A DNA stretch of 64,000 nt from Ectorhizobium quercum (GCF_026552795.1 NZ_JANFPI010000004.1:496001-560000), one strand, 5' to 3'; counted from the stretch's first letter, positions 42,815 to 50,905 are shown. Notes: generated from the sequence alone by a model not told the origin. Translations and numbers: made by a program.

Positions 42815-43645
42815 ATGCCCAGTTTCTTCACCGGCTTCGAACTCGCCGCGCGCCTGAATGCGGAGACCCGCCGGCGCGTCGCGGCGCTGGCCCGGCCGCC
42901 GCGCTGCGTGGCGCTTCTCGATGCCGCCAATGCCGGCATGGCCGCCTATGCCCGCCGGCAGCAGGCCTTTGCCGGGGAAGCCGGAATCGTGCTGGCGCCG
43001 GAACCCTATCCGGCCAACCCTGAAGCCGTCATGCGCCGTCTGGCGGAACTGGCCGGCGACGAAGAGGTCGATGCGGTGGTGACGCTCTATCCGCTGCCGG
43101 CCGGTGTCGGCGCGCTGGAGGCGGCGCTGGCGCTCGGCGCCGGCAAGGACGTCGACGGGCTGCACCCGGAAAATGCCGGCGCGCTGGCGCTCGGCGCTCC
43201 GGCCCGCCCCCCTGCGACGGCGAAGGCCTGCCGGCTGATCGCGGAGGAACTGGCCGGGCCGCTGAAAGGCAAAGAGATCGTGCTGGTCGGCGCCTCGCGT
43301 ATCGTCGGGCGCCCGCTGGCCAGCCTGCTGCTCGACGCCGAGGCGACGGTGACGATCACCCATGCCGCGACGCGCGATCTCGCCGCCCATACCCGCGAAG
43401 CCGATATCGTCATCACCGCCGCCGGCGTTCCCGGCCTGATCGGCGCCGGTCATCTGCGCGATGGCGCGACCGTTCTCGACGTCTCGATCAACCGCGGCCC
43501 GCACGGTCTGGTGGGCGACGTGGACGTGGCGAGCCTCGAAGGACGGTCCGTCACCGTCACGCATGTGCCGGATGGCGTCGGCCCGGTCACGACCGCCTGC
43601 CTGCTGGCCAACATCGCCGAAGCCGCTGCCGGAAGGGCGCTGTGA
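42815..43645 (+). CDS. FolD-like protein with altered catalytic residues
   Basis: A 276-residue paralogue of FolD. The fold and cofactor motif are kept (VGASRIVGRPLASLL near residue 158; KDVDGLHPEN near residue 111), but the catalytic lysine is replaced by Q49 (AAYARRQQ), the active-site Gln is lost (VVTLYPLP instead of VQLPLP) and the PCTP loop is absent. Cyclohydrolase activity is therefore unlikely; a dehydrogenase or unrelated NAD(P)-dependent reaction is possible. It lies 114 bases after iclR, across from the operon that ends in a normal folD. Confidence 0.82.
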   Translation: MPSFFTGFELAARLNAETRRRVAALARPPRCVALLDAANAGMAAYARRQQAFAGEAGIVLAPEPYPANPEAVMRRLAELAGDEEVDAVVTLYPLPAGVGALEAALALGAGKDVDGLHPENAGALALGAPARPPATAKACRLIAEELAGPLKGKEIVLVGASRIVGRPLASLLLDAEATVTITHAATRDLAAHTREADIVITAAGVPGLIGAGHLRDGATVLDVSINRGPHGLVGDVDVASLEGRSVTVTHVPDGVGPVTTACLLANIAEAAAGRAL

Positions 43646-43750
43646 CGTGACCGGATTTTCGCGGCCGCGATATTGCGCAACCGCAAGAAATCGAGTTTGA
43701 TTGCATCATACGAACAAATGTTCGATTATCGACAAAACAAGGGGAACACT

Positions 43751-44380
43751 ATGCCGAACCGTCTTCGCTCGCTGGCCGTGAAGGCCGTTGCCGCCGCTGC
43801 GCTGCTTGCCGGGCTCGCCCTGCCTGCCGCCGCCACCGAGATCCGCCCGGGCGTGACCTATGCCGGAACGCCGTCCGGCGATCCGGCCCGCGCGGCGATG
43901 GAAAACCTGATCTTCGACCTCGCCTCGTCCTGGGCCTCCTGCAATGCCGACCTGATGCGCAACGCCGTCACGGAGGACGTCGAATTTTCCTATCCGACCA
44001 GCGCGATCAGCGGCCGCGACAAGATGCTGGCCGATCTGGAGGCCTTCTGCAAGAGCGCCAAGGACACCAGCATCTACCTGCCGGAAGATGCCTTCTTCAT
44101 CGACACGGAAAGCGGCCGCATCGCCGCCGAGCTTCAGTTCCGCACCTTCCAGCGCGGCAACCGGCAGGTGGTCAACGACGTCTGGATCGCCCATGTCCGG
44201 GACGGCAAGCTGAGCGTCGTCAAGGAATATCTCGACGGCCGCGTGAAGGACCTTCAGGCGCTGGGCGTGCTCCAGCTGGAAGAAAGCCCGAAGACGCTGA
44301 CGCCCTGGCCCGCCCGCACCGAGAAATGGGCGGCCTGCTTCCCGCTCGTCAAGGCCGCGCCGACCAATACCTGCCCGTAA
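43751..44380 (+). CDS. Secreted NTF2/SnoaL-like protein
   Basis: A 209-residue protein with a clear Sec signal peptide (NRLRSLAVKAVAAAALLAGL, then LPAAATEI near residue 29). The mature part looks like an NTF2/SnoaL-type cone fold: VTEDVEFSYPTSAISGRDKM near residue 75 is the usual pocket region. It has two or more cysteines. The function is unknown. A candidate IclR site (43719-43732) lies 18 bases before the start codon, so it may belong to the creatininase regulon as a periplasmic accessory protein. Confidence 0.65.
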   Translation: MPNRLRSLAVKAVAAAALLAGLALPAAATEIRPGVTYAGTPSGDPARAAMENLIFDLASSWASCNADLMRNAVTEDVEFSYPTSAISGRDKMLADLEAFCKSAKDTSIYLPEDAFFIDTESGRIAAELQFRTFQRGNRQVVNDVWIAHVRDGKLSVVKEYLDGRVKDLQALGVLQLEESPKTLTPWPARTEKWAACFPLVKAAPTNTCP

Positions 44381-44381
44381 A

Positions 44382-44431
44382 AAGCATTTCCAGCAAAAGT
44401 GCGAAGCGGTTTTGCGTCCGGAAATGCTCTA
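44382..44431 (+). repeat. Interspersed repeat copy 7
   Basis: AAGCATTTCCAGCAAAAGTG, then CGAAGCGGTTTTGCGTCCGG and AAATGCTCT. It starts right after the stop codon of the NTF2-like gene and fills the gap before the convergent tonB gene; its terminal GAGCATTTC/GAAATGCTC can pair as a hairpin. Confidence 0.75.
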
Positions 44432-44452
44432 ACGACCCCTGCGTCCGGCCCT

Positions 44453-45292
44453 TCAGCGCTTGATATCGAAGCTGACGGGAACGGTGACGAAACGGTTGAC
44501 GCCCGGCGGCGGTCTGGGGAGGGGTGCTGCGCGCCGAACGAGGCTCAGCACTTCCTCGTCGAGTTCCGCGACGCCGGAGGATTGCGCCAGTTCCGGAAAC
44601 GTCACCGCGCCATCGGGCTCGACCACGAAACGGACATGGACGACGCCTTCCTGCCGTCGGGAAAGCGCCCGTGACGGATAGCGCTTGCGCCGTTCCAGAT
44701 GGGAGAGCAGCCGGGCCTGCCAGCGCTCCTCGGCCTGCGCGGTGCGCTGCGAGCCGCGCACGGTCTGGGCCGCCATCGCCAGTTCCGCCGCGCCGGGGGC
44801 TTTCAGCGTCTCGCCGGTCTCGGCATCCGGCGGCGGATCGTCCGCCAGCCCGCGCGCCTCCGCCGGCTCGCGCTTGTCGGGCTTGAGTTCCGCGGTCTTG
44901 CGCTCTTCCGGTTTCGGACGGCGCAGCGGAACGGGAATACTGTCGGGTGCCGGCATCATTTCCTCGGCAACGACGGCCTCTTCGGGCTGGATCTCTTCCG
45001 GCTCCTTCGCCTCGGATTCGTCCGGCGCGGCATCGGTTTTGGCCGGCGCGTCCGGCTCTCCCGCTTGCACCTCCTGACGGATCTCGTCCCGAATCGCCGG
45101 TTCGGGCACGAACTCGACCATGATCGCCATCGGCTGCGGTTCGGCCACGGGAGGTGCCGTCGTCGCCAGCACCGCGGCGGCCCAGCCGATACCGTGCAGG
45201 GCAAGGGATGCGGCGACGGCGGAAAGGCGCGGCAACGCTGTGCCGCCATGTCCAGCGCGACGATCGCCCATCTTTCCCGCCGCCGGTGCCAT
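44453..45292 (-). CDS. tonB: TonB-like energy transducer
   Basis: A 279-residue TonB-family protein: one N-terminal membrane helix (SAVAASLALHGIGWAAAVLA, about residues 24-43), a long acidic and proline-rich periplasmic linker (PEEIQPEEAVVAEE..PVPLRRPKPEE), and a C-terminal TonB domain with RYPSRALSRRQEGVVHVRF near residue 206. It couples the proton-motive force to outer-membrane receptors. ATG at 45292 follows AAGGA. No exbB/exbD or receptor gene is nearby, so it is an orphan here and may use partners encoded elsewhere. Confidence 0.85.
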   Translation of the reverse strand: MAPAAGKMGDRRAGHGGTALPRLSAVAASLALHGIGWAAAVLATTAPPVAEPQPMAIMVEFVPEPAIRDEIRQEVQAGEPDAPAKTDAAPDESEAKEPEEIQPEEAVVAEEMMPAPDSIPVPLRRPKPEERKTAELKPDKREPAEARGLADDPPPDAETGETLKAPGAAELAMAAQTVRGSQRTAQAEERWQARLLSHLERRKRYPSRALSRRQEGVVHVRFVVEPDGAVTFPELAQSSGVAELDEEVLSLVRRAAPLPRPPPGVNRFVTVPVSFDIKR

Positions 45293-45342
45293 GATGTCCT
45301 TAAGGGAGCCGATCTCCCGACCGGCGCGGACATTATTTAACA

Positions 45343-45357
45343 TGATGATTGGAGTCA
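45343..45357. promoter_or_regulatory. Possible iron-responsive (TGA-N9-TCA) site before tonB
   Basis: TGATGATTGGAGTCA matches the TGA-N9-TCA pattern that I recall for RirA-controlled genes in rhizobia, 51 bases upstream of the tonB start. The pattern is short and can occur by chance; the fit with a TonB gene is what makes it worth noting. Confidence 0.35.
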
Positions 45358-45385
45358 ACTTTTGACGGTTGACCCCGGGAATGGC

Positions 45386-46285
45386 CTATTCCGGGATGTG
45401 GAAGGCGCGGCGGAAATAGGAGCGGAAGGCGGTGACGGCCGGCGAAGGTTCCAGATTCTTTCGCCAGGCAAGGCCGACGTCCATCGACGGAACGGGATCG
45501 CTGAGCGTGACCGTTTCGACGCGCCGCCCTTCCAGCGACCACGGCCGATGGACCATGTCGGAAAGGATGGCGACGCCCTGGCCGTTCCCGACCATCGAGC
45601 GCACCGCCTCGACGGACGAGGTGCGCAGGATCGTCCGGGGCTGGTAAGGCGTCTGGCTCCAGTATTTCAGCGAGGTGTGCGAGGCTTCGTCGACCGTCAG
45701 CATGATATAGGGCTCCTCCGAAACCTCGCGCAGCCCGATGGCTCCGGACGACAGAAGCCGGTGGCGGGCGGGCAGCCACAGCCGCCGCTGCGAGCTGAGC
45801 AGCTTTTCCGCGTCGAGGCCGGGATTGAGCACGTTGGAGGTGAGCAGGACGGCGATATCGTAGCGGTTCGTCAGCAGTCCTTCCTCGATGGACTCGCGGT
45901 TGAGTTCGAAAAGCTGGATGTCCAGTCCCGGAAACTGCCGGTTGAGCCGCGTCATGTGGTAAGGCAGGAAGTAGCCGATCACGGTATAGGTCGCGGCGAC
46001 CGTCAGGCGGCCCCTGACCTCCGCCGTCACCTGGCTCAATTGCTGCGCCTCGGCCACCTTGGCCATGATCTCGTAGGCGTGCAGCAGAAACTGCCGGCCC
46101 GTCACCGTCATTTCCATGCCGTGCGGCGTCCGCTCGAACAGCGGCGCGCCCACCGTCGCCTCCAGATCGCGGATCGCCGTCGTCACCGCCGATTGCGAGA
46201 TCGACAGGTTGACGGCGGCCTGCGACACCTGACCAGCCTCCGCGGTGGCGATGAAATAACGGATCTGCTTCAGGCTGAGCGACAT
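45386..46285 (-). CDS. LysR-type regulator
   Basis: A 299-residue LysR regulator with winged helix LSISQSAVTTAIRDLEATVG near residues 27-46 and LFERTPHGMEMTVTGRQF. It diverges from the pxpA-accBC-pxpBC operon starting at 46516, the standard arrangement for a LysR activator and its target. tonB lies 93 bases downstream on the same strand but is probably an independent unit. Confidence 0.88.
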   Translation of the reverse strand: MSLSLKQIRYFIATAEAGQVSQAAVNLSISQSAVTTAIRDLEATVGAPLFERTPHGMEMTVTGRQFLLHAYEIMAKVAEAQQLSQVTAEVRGRLTVAATYTVIGYFLPYHMTRLNRQFPGLDIQLFELNRESIEEGLLTNRYDIAVLLTSNVLNPGLDAEKLLSSQRRLWLPARHRLLSSGAIGLREVSEEPYIMLTVDEASHTSLKYWSQTPYQPRTILRTSSVEAVRSMVGNGQGVAILSDMVHRPWSLEGRRVETVTLSDPVPSMDVGLAWRKNLEPSPAVTAFRSYFRRAFHIPE

Positions 46286-46515
46286 ATCTCTTTTTCAGAT
46301 ATCGTGTTTCTGTTTTCTCGATCAAGGAGGGCCAACAGCGGCCGTTCTCCGGCCAAACGGCGGAAAAATGCACCTATATCGTTGAAATTCCCCGATCGTT
46401 CCCCGTTCACGCTTTCAAACGTGCGTTCTGTTTTTCAGATAATAAATATGAAAAAATAGAATTTTTCAAATTCGTTTTTTGTGACTAGCGTTTTTTTGAC
46501 AAAAGGACGTGCAAT
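46286..46515. promoter_or_regulatory. AT-rich divergent promoter region of lysR and pxpA2
   Basis: A 230-base gap with an 11-base direct repeat TTTTTCAGATA (46291-46301 and 46431-46441) and a small dyad GAAAAA/TTTTTC (46450-46455, 46462-46467). Such elements suit binding by the adjacent LysR protein. The pxpA ribosome binding site AAAAGGACG lies at the right edge. Confidence 0.4.
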
Positions 46516-47337
46516 TTGAATGGTTGCATAAAATATAGTCACAACATGGAAAAACCTGTGCATCTCGACGCCGTGGACATCAATTGCGACATGGGCGAGG
46601 CCTTTGGGTGCTGGCGGATCGGCGACACCGACGATGCCAGCCTGATGGGCCTCATCAGTTCCGCCAACATCGCCGCCGGCTTCCATGCCGGCGATCCCAA
46701 CCTGATGGACCGCACGGTCCGCCTTGCCGTGGAGCACGGGGTCGGCGTCGGGGCGCATCCGGGCTATAACGACCTTCAGGGCTTCGGCCGGCGGCGCATC
46801 GATGCGACGCCGCTGGAACTCGTCAACGACATCGCCTATCAGGTCGGCGCCCTGCGCGAATTCGCCCGCCGCCACGGCGCGACGCTCCAGCACGTCAAGC
46901 CGCACGGCGCGCTCTACATGGAAATGGCGATTGATCCGGAATTCGCCCGCCAGTTCATTGCCTATATGCGGGTCGCGGCCCCCAGTGTCTTCGTGTTCTG
47001 CATGGCGGGTTCGGCCACCGAACGCGCGGCGAGGGAGGCGGGCCAGCCGATGATCCGCGAGTTCTACGCCGACCGGGACTATGCCGACAACGGCTCGATC
47101 GTCTTCACCCGCGATGTCGGGCGGCCCGACCCGGCCGTGATCGCCCGCAAGGTGGTCAGGGCCTGCACGCAAGGCACGGTCACGACGGTCAGCGGCCGGG
47201 AGGTCGCGGTGCCGTTCGAATCGATCTGCTTCCATTCCGACACGCTGGGGGCGTTCGATATCGTCCGCCACATGCGCGAGGCGCTGAAGGCGGAAGGCAT
47301 CCGCATCGCGCCCGTTTCCGAAATCGTCAAGGCTTGA
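46516..47337 (+). CDS. pxpA: 5-oxoprolinase subunit A-like (LamB/YcsF), second copy
   Basis: A LamB/YcsF protein with [19 protein letters not shown] and HVKPHGALY, the conserved stretches of the family. It is clearly distinct from the copy at 22088. The start is uncertain: the TTG at 46516 has AAAAGGACG at good spacing (273 residues), while the ATG at 46546 gives a protein nearer the usual length but lacks a ribosome site. It is first in a five-gene operon with biotin carrier, biotin carboxylase, PxpB- and PxpC-like proteins. Confidence 0.85.
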   Translation: MNGCIKYSHNMEKPVHLDAVDINCDMGEAFGCWRIGDTDDASLMGLISSANIAAGFHAGDPNLMDRTVRLAVEHGVGVGAHPGYNDLQGFGRRRIDATPLELVNDIAYQVGALREFARRHGATLQHVKPHGALYMEMAIDPEFARQFIAYMRVAAPSVFVFCMAGSATERAAREAGQPMIREFYADRDYADNGSIVFTRDVGRPDPAVIARKVVRACTQGTVTTVSGREVAVPFESICFHSDTLGAFDIVRHMREALKAEGIRIAPVSEIVKA

Positions 47338-47352
47338 AAAGCGGAGAATGAC

Positions 47353-47595
47353 ATGAGCAAGCTGGAGATCAGATCACCCCTTCCCGGGACGTTCTACCGC
47401 AAACCGTCGCCGGAGGCCGCGCCCTTCAAGGCGGATGGCGATGCGGTCGCCGCCGCCGATCCGGTCGGTCTCATCGAGGTGATGAAGACCTTCCACGAGG
47501 TTCCGGCGGGTGTCGAGGGCGGCAATATCGTCTTCCTCGTCGAGGATGCCGAGCCGATCATGGCGGGGCAGGTGATCGCAGAGGTCGAGGCATGA
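47353..47595 (+). CDS. Biotin carboxyl carrier protein, single-domain
   Basis: An 80-residue stand-alone biotinyl/lipoyl domain with the biotin-attachment lysine in EVMKTFHEV near residue 44, close to the EAMKM consensus but with VMKTF as in AccB. It lacks the N-terminal part of housekeeping AccB. It overlaps the biotin carboxylase gene by 4 bases, so the pair is made together and serves this operon rather than fatty acid synthesis. Confidence 0.88.
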   Translation: MSKLEIRSPLPGTFYRKPSPEAAPFKADGDAVAAADPVGLIEVMKTFHEVPAGVEGGNIVFLVEDAEPIMAGQVIAEVEA

Positions 47596-48977
47596 CCATC
47601 CGCTCGCTGCTCGTCGCCAACCGGGGGGAGATCGCCGTCCGCATCGTCCAGGCGGCCAGGGCGCTCGGCATCCGCACGGTGCAGGCCCATTCCGCCGCCG
47701 ACCGCGACATGCTGGCGGTGAAGTTGGCCGATGCGGCCGTCGAGATCGGCCCGCCCTCGGCGATGAAGTCCTACCTCAACATCGACGCCGTATTGAAGGC
47801 GGCGCTGGAGGCCGGTGTCGACGCCGTTCATCCCGGCTACGGTTTCCTGTCCGAAAACGCCGCCTTTGCGGAAGCGGTCGAAAAGGCCGGGCTGGTCTTC
47901 ATCGGCCCGAGTGCAGAGGCAATCCGCCTGCTCGGCGACAAGGTGGAGGCGCGCAAGGTGGCCCAGCGCGCCGGCGTGCCGACCGTTCCGGGCAGCGACG
48001 GCCGGGTCGAAAGCCTCGATGCGGCCCGCGCGCTGGTCGAGAGCATCGGCTTTCCGGTGATGATCAAGGCGGCGGCCGGCGGCGGCGGGCGCGGTATCCG
48101 CATCGCGGAGACGATGGAGGATTTCGAGCGCCATTTCCCGCAGGCATCGGCGGAAGCGCTGGCCGCCTTCGGCGACGGCGGCCTTTATCTGGAAAAGGTC
48201 ATCGCGCGTGCCCGCCATGTCGAGGTGCAGATCCTCGGCGACGGTAAGGACGCCATCCATTGCTTCGAACGCGAATGCTCGCTCCAGCGCCGCCGCCAGA
48301 AGGTGTGGGAGGAAGCGCCGTCGCAAGCCCTGAGCGAGGCGGTGCGCAAGGCGCTCTGCGACAGCGCCGTGGCGCTGGCCCGCGAGGTCGGCTATCGCGG
48401 CGCCGGCACGGTCGAATATCTCTACGACGATATCGAGGGCCGGTTCTATTTCATCGAGGTCAACACCCGCATCCAGGTGGAGCATCCGGTAACGGAGATG
48501 ATCACCGGCATCGATCTCGTGCAGGAGATGATCCGCATCGCCGGCGGTGCGAAGCTCTCCGTCCGGCAGGAGGACGTGAAGGTTCGCGGCCACGCCATCG
48601 AATGCCGCATCAACGCCGAGGACCCGGCGAAGGGCTTCATGCCGGCCCCCGGCACCGTGACCCGGCTCATCGTTCCCGAGGGCGAGGGCATCCGTTTCGA
48701 TACGATGCTCTACGAGGGCTACACCGTTCCGCCCTTCTACGATTCCCTGCTCGGCAAGCTGATCGTCCATGCCGAAACGCGCGAGGCCTGCCTCGCCCGG
48801 CTGGGGCAAGCGCTCGACGGCCTCGTCATCGAGGGTCTCGCCACGACCATACCGCTGCATGCGGCGCTGGCGCGCGACGCCGCCGTCGCCGGCGGCGCGG
48901 TCCATACCCGGTTTCTGGAACAATGGCTGGAAACGGGGCTTTCCACGCCGCCCGCGACACTCAAGGAGATTGCCTGA
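47592..48977 (+). CDS. Biotin carboxylase (AccC-like)
   Basis: A 461-residue ATP-grasp biotin carboxylase. Motifs: VANRGEIAVRIVQAARALG at the N-terminus, the glycine-rich ATP loop AAAGGGGRGI near residue 158, and EVNTRIQVEHPVTEM near residue 287 with the catalytic Arg and Glu. It carboxylates biotin on the carrier encoded just before it. Its stop overlaps the next start. In this operon it replaces the carboxylation half of urea-carboxylase-like enzymes; a general acetyl-CoA carboxylase role is unlikely because the carrier is truncated and the partners are PxpB/C-like. Confidence 0.9.
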   Translation: MTIRSLLVANRGEIAVRIVQAARALGIRTVQAHSAADRDMLAVKLADAAVEIGPPSAMKSYLNIDAVLKAALEAGVDAVHPGYGFLSENAAFAEAVEKAGLVFIGPSAEAIRLLGDKVEARKVAQRAGVPTVPGSDGRVESLDAARALVESIGFPVMIKAAAGGGGRGIRIAETMEDFERHFPQASAEALAAFGDGGLYLEKVIARARHVEVQILGDGKDAIHCFERECSLQRRRQKVWEEAPSQALSEAVRKALCDSAVALAREVGYRGAGTVEYLYDDIEGRFYFIEVNTRIQVEHPVTEMITGIDLVQEMIRIAGGAKLSVRQEDVKVRGHAIECRINAEDPAKGFMPAPGTVTRLIVPEGEGIRFDTMLYEGYTVPPFYDSLLGKLIVHAETREACLARLGQALDGLVIEGLATTIPLHAALARDAAVAGGAVHTRFLEQWLETGLSTPPATLKEIA

Positions 48978-49852
48978 TGGTCATGCGCTATTCGTTCGGA
49001 GGCGATGAGCACCTGTTCGTCGAATGCAGCGAGGAGATGTCGCTGGAGGCTTTCTTCACCTCGCTTTCGGTGACGAACGGCATCCGTGAGGCGAAGATCA
49101 AGGGCGTGACCGAGATCTGCCCGGCCAATGCCTCCTTCCAGGTCAGGTTCGACCCCGACGTCATCCATCCCGACGATCTTCTGAAGGAAGTGAAGGCCGT
49201 CGCCGAGGTTGCCGCGGGCGGCGAGCCGGTGATCTCCACCCGCATCGTCGAAATCCCGGTGTTCTACGACGACCCGTGGACCCATGAGACGCTGATGCGC
49301 TTTCGCGAGCGCCATCAGGACCCGGGTAGCACCGATCTGGAATATGCGGCGCAGATCAACGGCTATTCTTCCGTCGCCAGCTTCATCAAGGCGCATTCCG
49401 GTTCGCCGTGGTTCGTCTCGATGGTCGGCTTCGTCTCGGGCCTGCCCTTCATGTACCAGATGGTCGAGCGCCAGCGGCAGATCGAGGTGCCGAAATACCT
49501 GCGCCCGCGCACGGATACGCCCCGGCTCACCGTCGGCCACGGCGGCTGCTTCGGCTGCATCTATTCGGTGCGCGGCGCGGGCGGCTACCAGATGTTCGGC
49601 ATCACGCCGATGCCGATCTACGACCCGACGCAGAAGACCGGCCATCTCAAGGATTTCATGGTGTTCTTCCGTCCCGGCGACATCGTGAAGTTCAAGCCGG
49701 TCGATCGCGACGGCTACGCCCGGGCGGTCGAGGCGGTGGACAAGGGCGATTTTTCGCCGCCCATCCGCCCGGTGAAATTCGATCTTCGGGAATTCCAGAG
49801 TGATATCGACGGTTACAACGCCAGACTGGAGGGTGTGCTCGATGGCCATTAA
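48977..49852 (+). CDS. pxpB: PxpB/KipI-like subunit with N-terminal extension
   Basis: A 291-residue KipI/AHS1-type protein. The first ~70 residues (RYSFGGDEHLFVECSEEMSL...) resemble the usual N-terminal domain. The core shows MVGFVSGLPFMYQM near residue 154, where canonical PxpB has GFAPGFAYL, and LTVGHGGCFGCIYSVRG near residue 184 with two unusual cysteines. An additional ~70 residues include FRERHQDPGSTDLEYAAQ. It overlaps the carboxylase stop and the PxpC-like start (by 11 bases). Divergence from the copy at 27324 suggests a different substrate. Confidence 0.82.
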   Translation: MVMRYSFGGDEHLFVECSEEMSLEAFFTSLSVTNGIREAKIKGVTEICPANASFQVRFDPDVIHPDDLLKEVKAVAEVAAGGEPVISTRIVEIPVFYDDPWTHETLMRFRERHQDPGSTDLEYAAQINGYSSVASFIKAHSGSPWFVSMVGFVSGLPFMYQMVERQRQIEVPKYLRPRTDTPRLTVGHGGCFGCIYSVRGAGGYQMFGITPMPIYDPTQKTGHLKDFMVFFRPGDIVKFKPVDRDGYARAVEAVDKGDFSPPIRPVKFDLREFQSDIDGYNARLEGVLDGH

Positions 49853-50810
49853 GGTTCTTCATCCGGGACTTGCCACCACTGTGCAGGATCTCGGCCGTCC
49901 CGGCTATTTCCATCTCGGCATTCCCGAGGGCGGCGCGATGGACCGCGTGGCGCTGAAGGCCGCCAACCTGCTGGTCGGCAACGATATCGGCGCCGCCGGG
50001 CTGGAAGCGGTGTTCATGGGGCCGAAGCTCGAATTCACCGGGGATGCCATCGTTGCCGTGACCGGCGCGGAGATGCCCGTCAAGCTTGACGGCGTCGAGC
50101 AGCCGGGCTGGACGGCCTTCAAGGTCAAGGCCGGGCAGGTCCTGAGCTTCGATTTCCTGAAGGGCGGCGCGCGCATCTATATCGCCGTTTCCGGCGGCAT
50201 CGACGTGCCCGTGGCACTCGGCAGCCGCTCGACCTATCCGATCGGCGCGCTGGGCGGGCTTAACGGCCGCGCCATCGCCGCCGGCGACGAACTGCCGGTC
50301 GGCGAGGCCGCCCCCGTGGCCGAGGGCCGGTCCGTGCCCGAAGCGCTGCGCCGCCAGCCGGGCAGACCGGCGGAACTGCGCGTCCTGCCCGGTCTCTACT
50401 GGCACCGGATCACCGAACAGGCCGGGCGCAACTTCTTCGAGGACGAGTGGAAGGTGGCGCCCGAGGCCGACCGCATGGGCTATCGCTTCCGCGGCGGCCG
50501 GCCCATCGAGTTCAATCCGCGCGAGCAGCCGTTCGGCGCGGGCTCCGATCCCTCGAACATCGTCGATAGCTGCTATCCCTACGGCTCCATCCAGGTGCCG
50601 GGCGGCTCGGAACCCATCGTGCTCCACCGCGACGCGGTATCGGGCGGCGGCTATTTCATGCTCGGCACGGTGATTTCCGCCGACATGGACCTGATCGGCC
50701 AATTGCAGCCGCACACGCCGGCGCGGTTCGTGCAGGTGGACATGGAAACAGCCCTTCAGGCCCGCAAGGACCGGGCGGCACTCGTCGAGCGGATCAGGGC
50801 GCTGTTCTGA
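49842..50810 (+). CDS. pxpC: PxpC/KipA-like carboxyltransferase subunit
   Basis: A 322-residue KipA/AHS2-type protein: PGLATTVQDLGRPGYFHLGI near residue 8, GGAMDRVALKAANLLVGND near residue 30 and YIAVSGGIDVPVALGSRSTY, the family core, near residue 109. With the PxpB-like subunit, biotin carrier and carboxylase it reproduces, as separate chains, the parts of urea carboxylase (BC, AHS1, AHS2, carrier). It overlaps the previous gene by 11 bases and ends the operon, convergent with the GntR gene at 50906. Confidence 0.87.
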   Translation: MAIKVLHPGLATTVQDLGRPGYFHLGIPEGGAMDRVALKAANLLVGNDIGAAGLEAVFMGPKLEFTGDAIVAVTGAEMPVKLDGVEQPGWTAFKVKAGQVLSFDFLKGGARIYIAVSGGIDVPVALGSRSTYPIGALGGLNGRAIAAGDELPVGEAAPVAEGRSVPEALRRQPGRPAELRVLPGLYWHRITEQAGRNFFEDEWKVAPEADRMGYRFRGGRPIEFNPREQPFGAGSDPSNIVDSCYPYGSIQVPGGSEPIVLHRDAVSGGGYFMLGTVISADMDLIGQLQPHTPARFVQVDMETALQARKDRAALVERIRALF

Positions 50811-50905
50811 CGGCAAAAAGGGGAAAGGCGATGCGGGCAGGCATTCGGAACGGAAAAGCGGCAGAGACGGCGGAAGCCTTCGCTTTTGCGGTCGTTACCG
50901 CCCGC

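Noticed and set aside
43659..43670. Palindrome TCGCGGCCGCGA after the FolD-like gene
   Set aside because: Short, GC-rich and common by chance; no U-run or stem extension to support a terminator.
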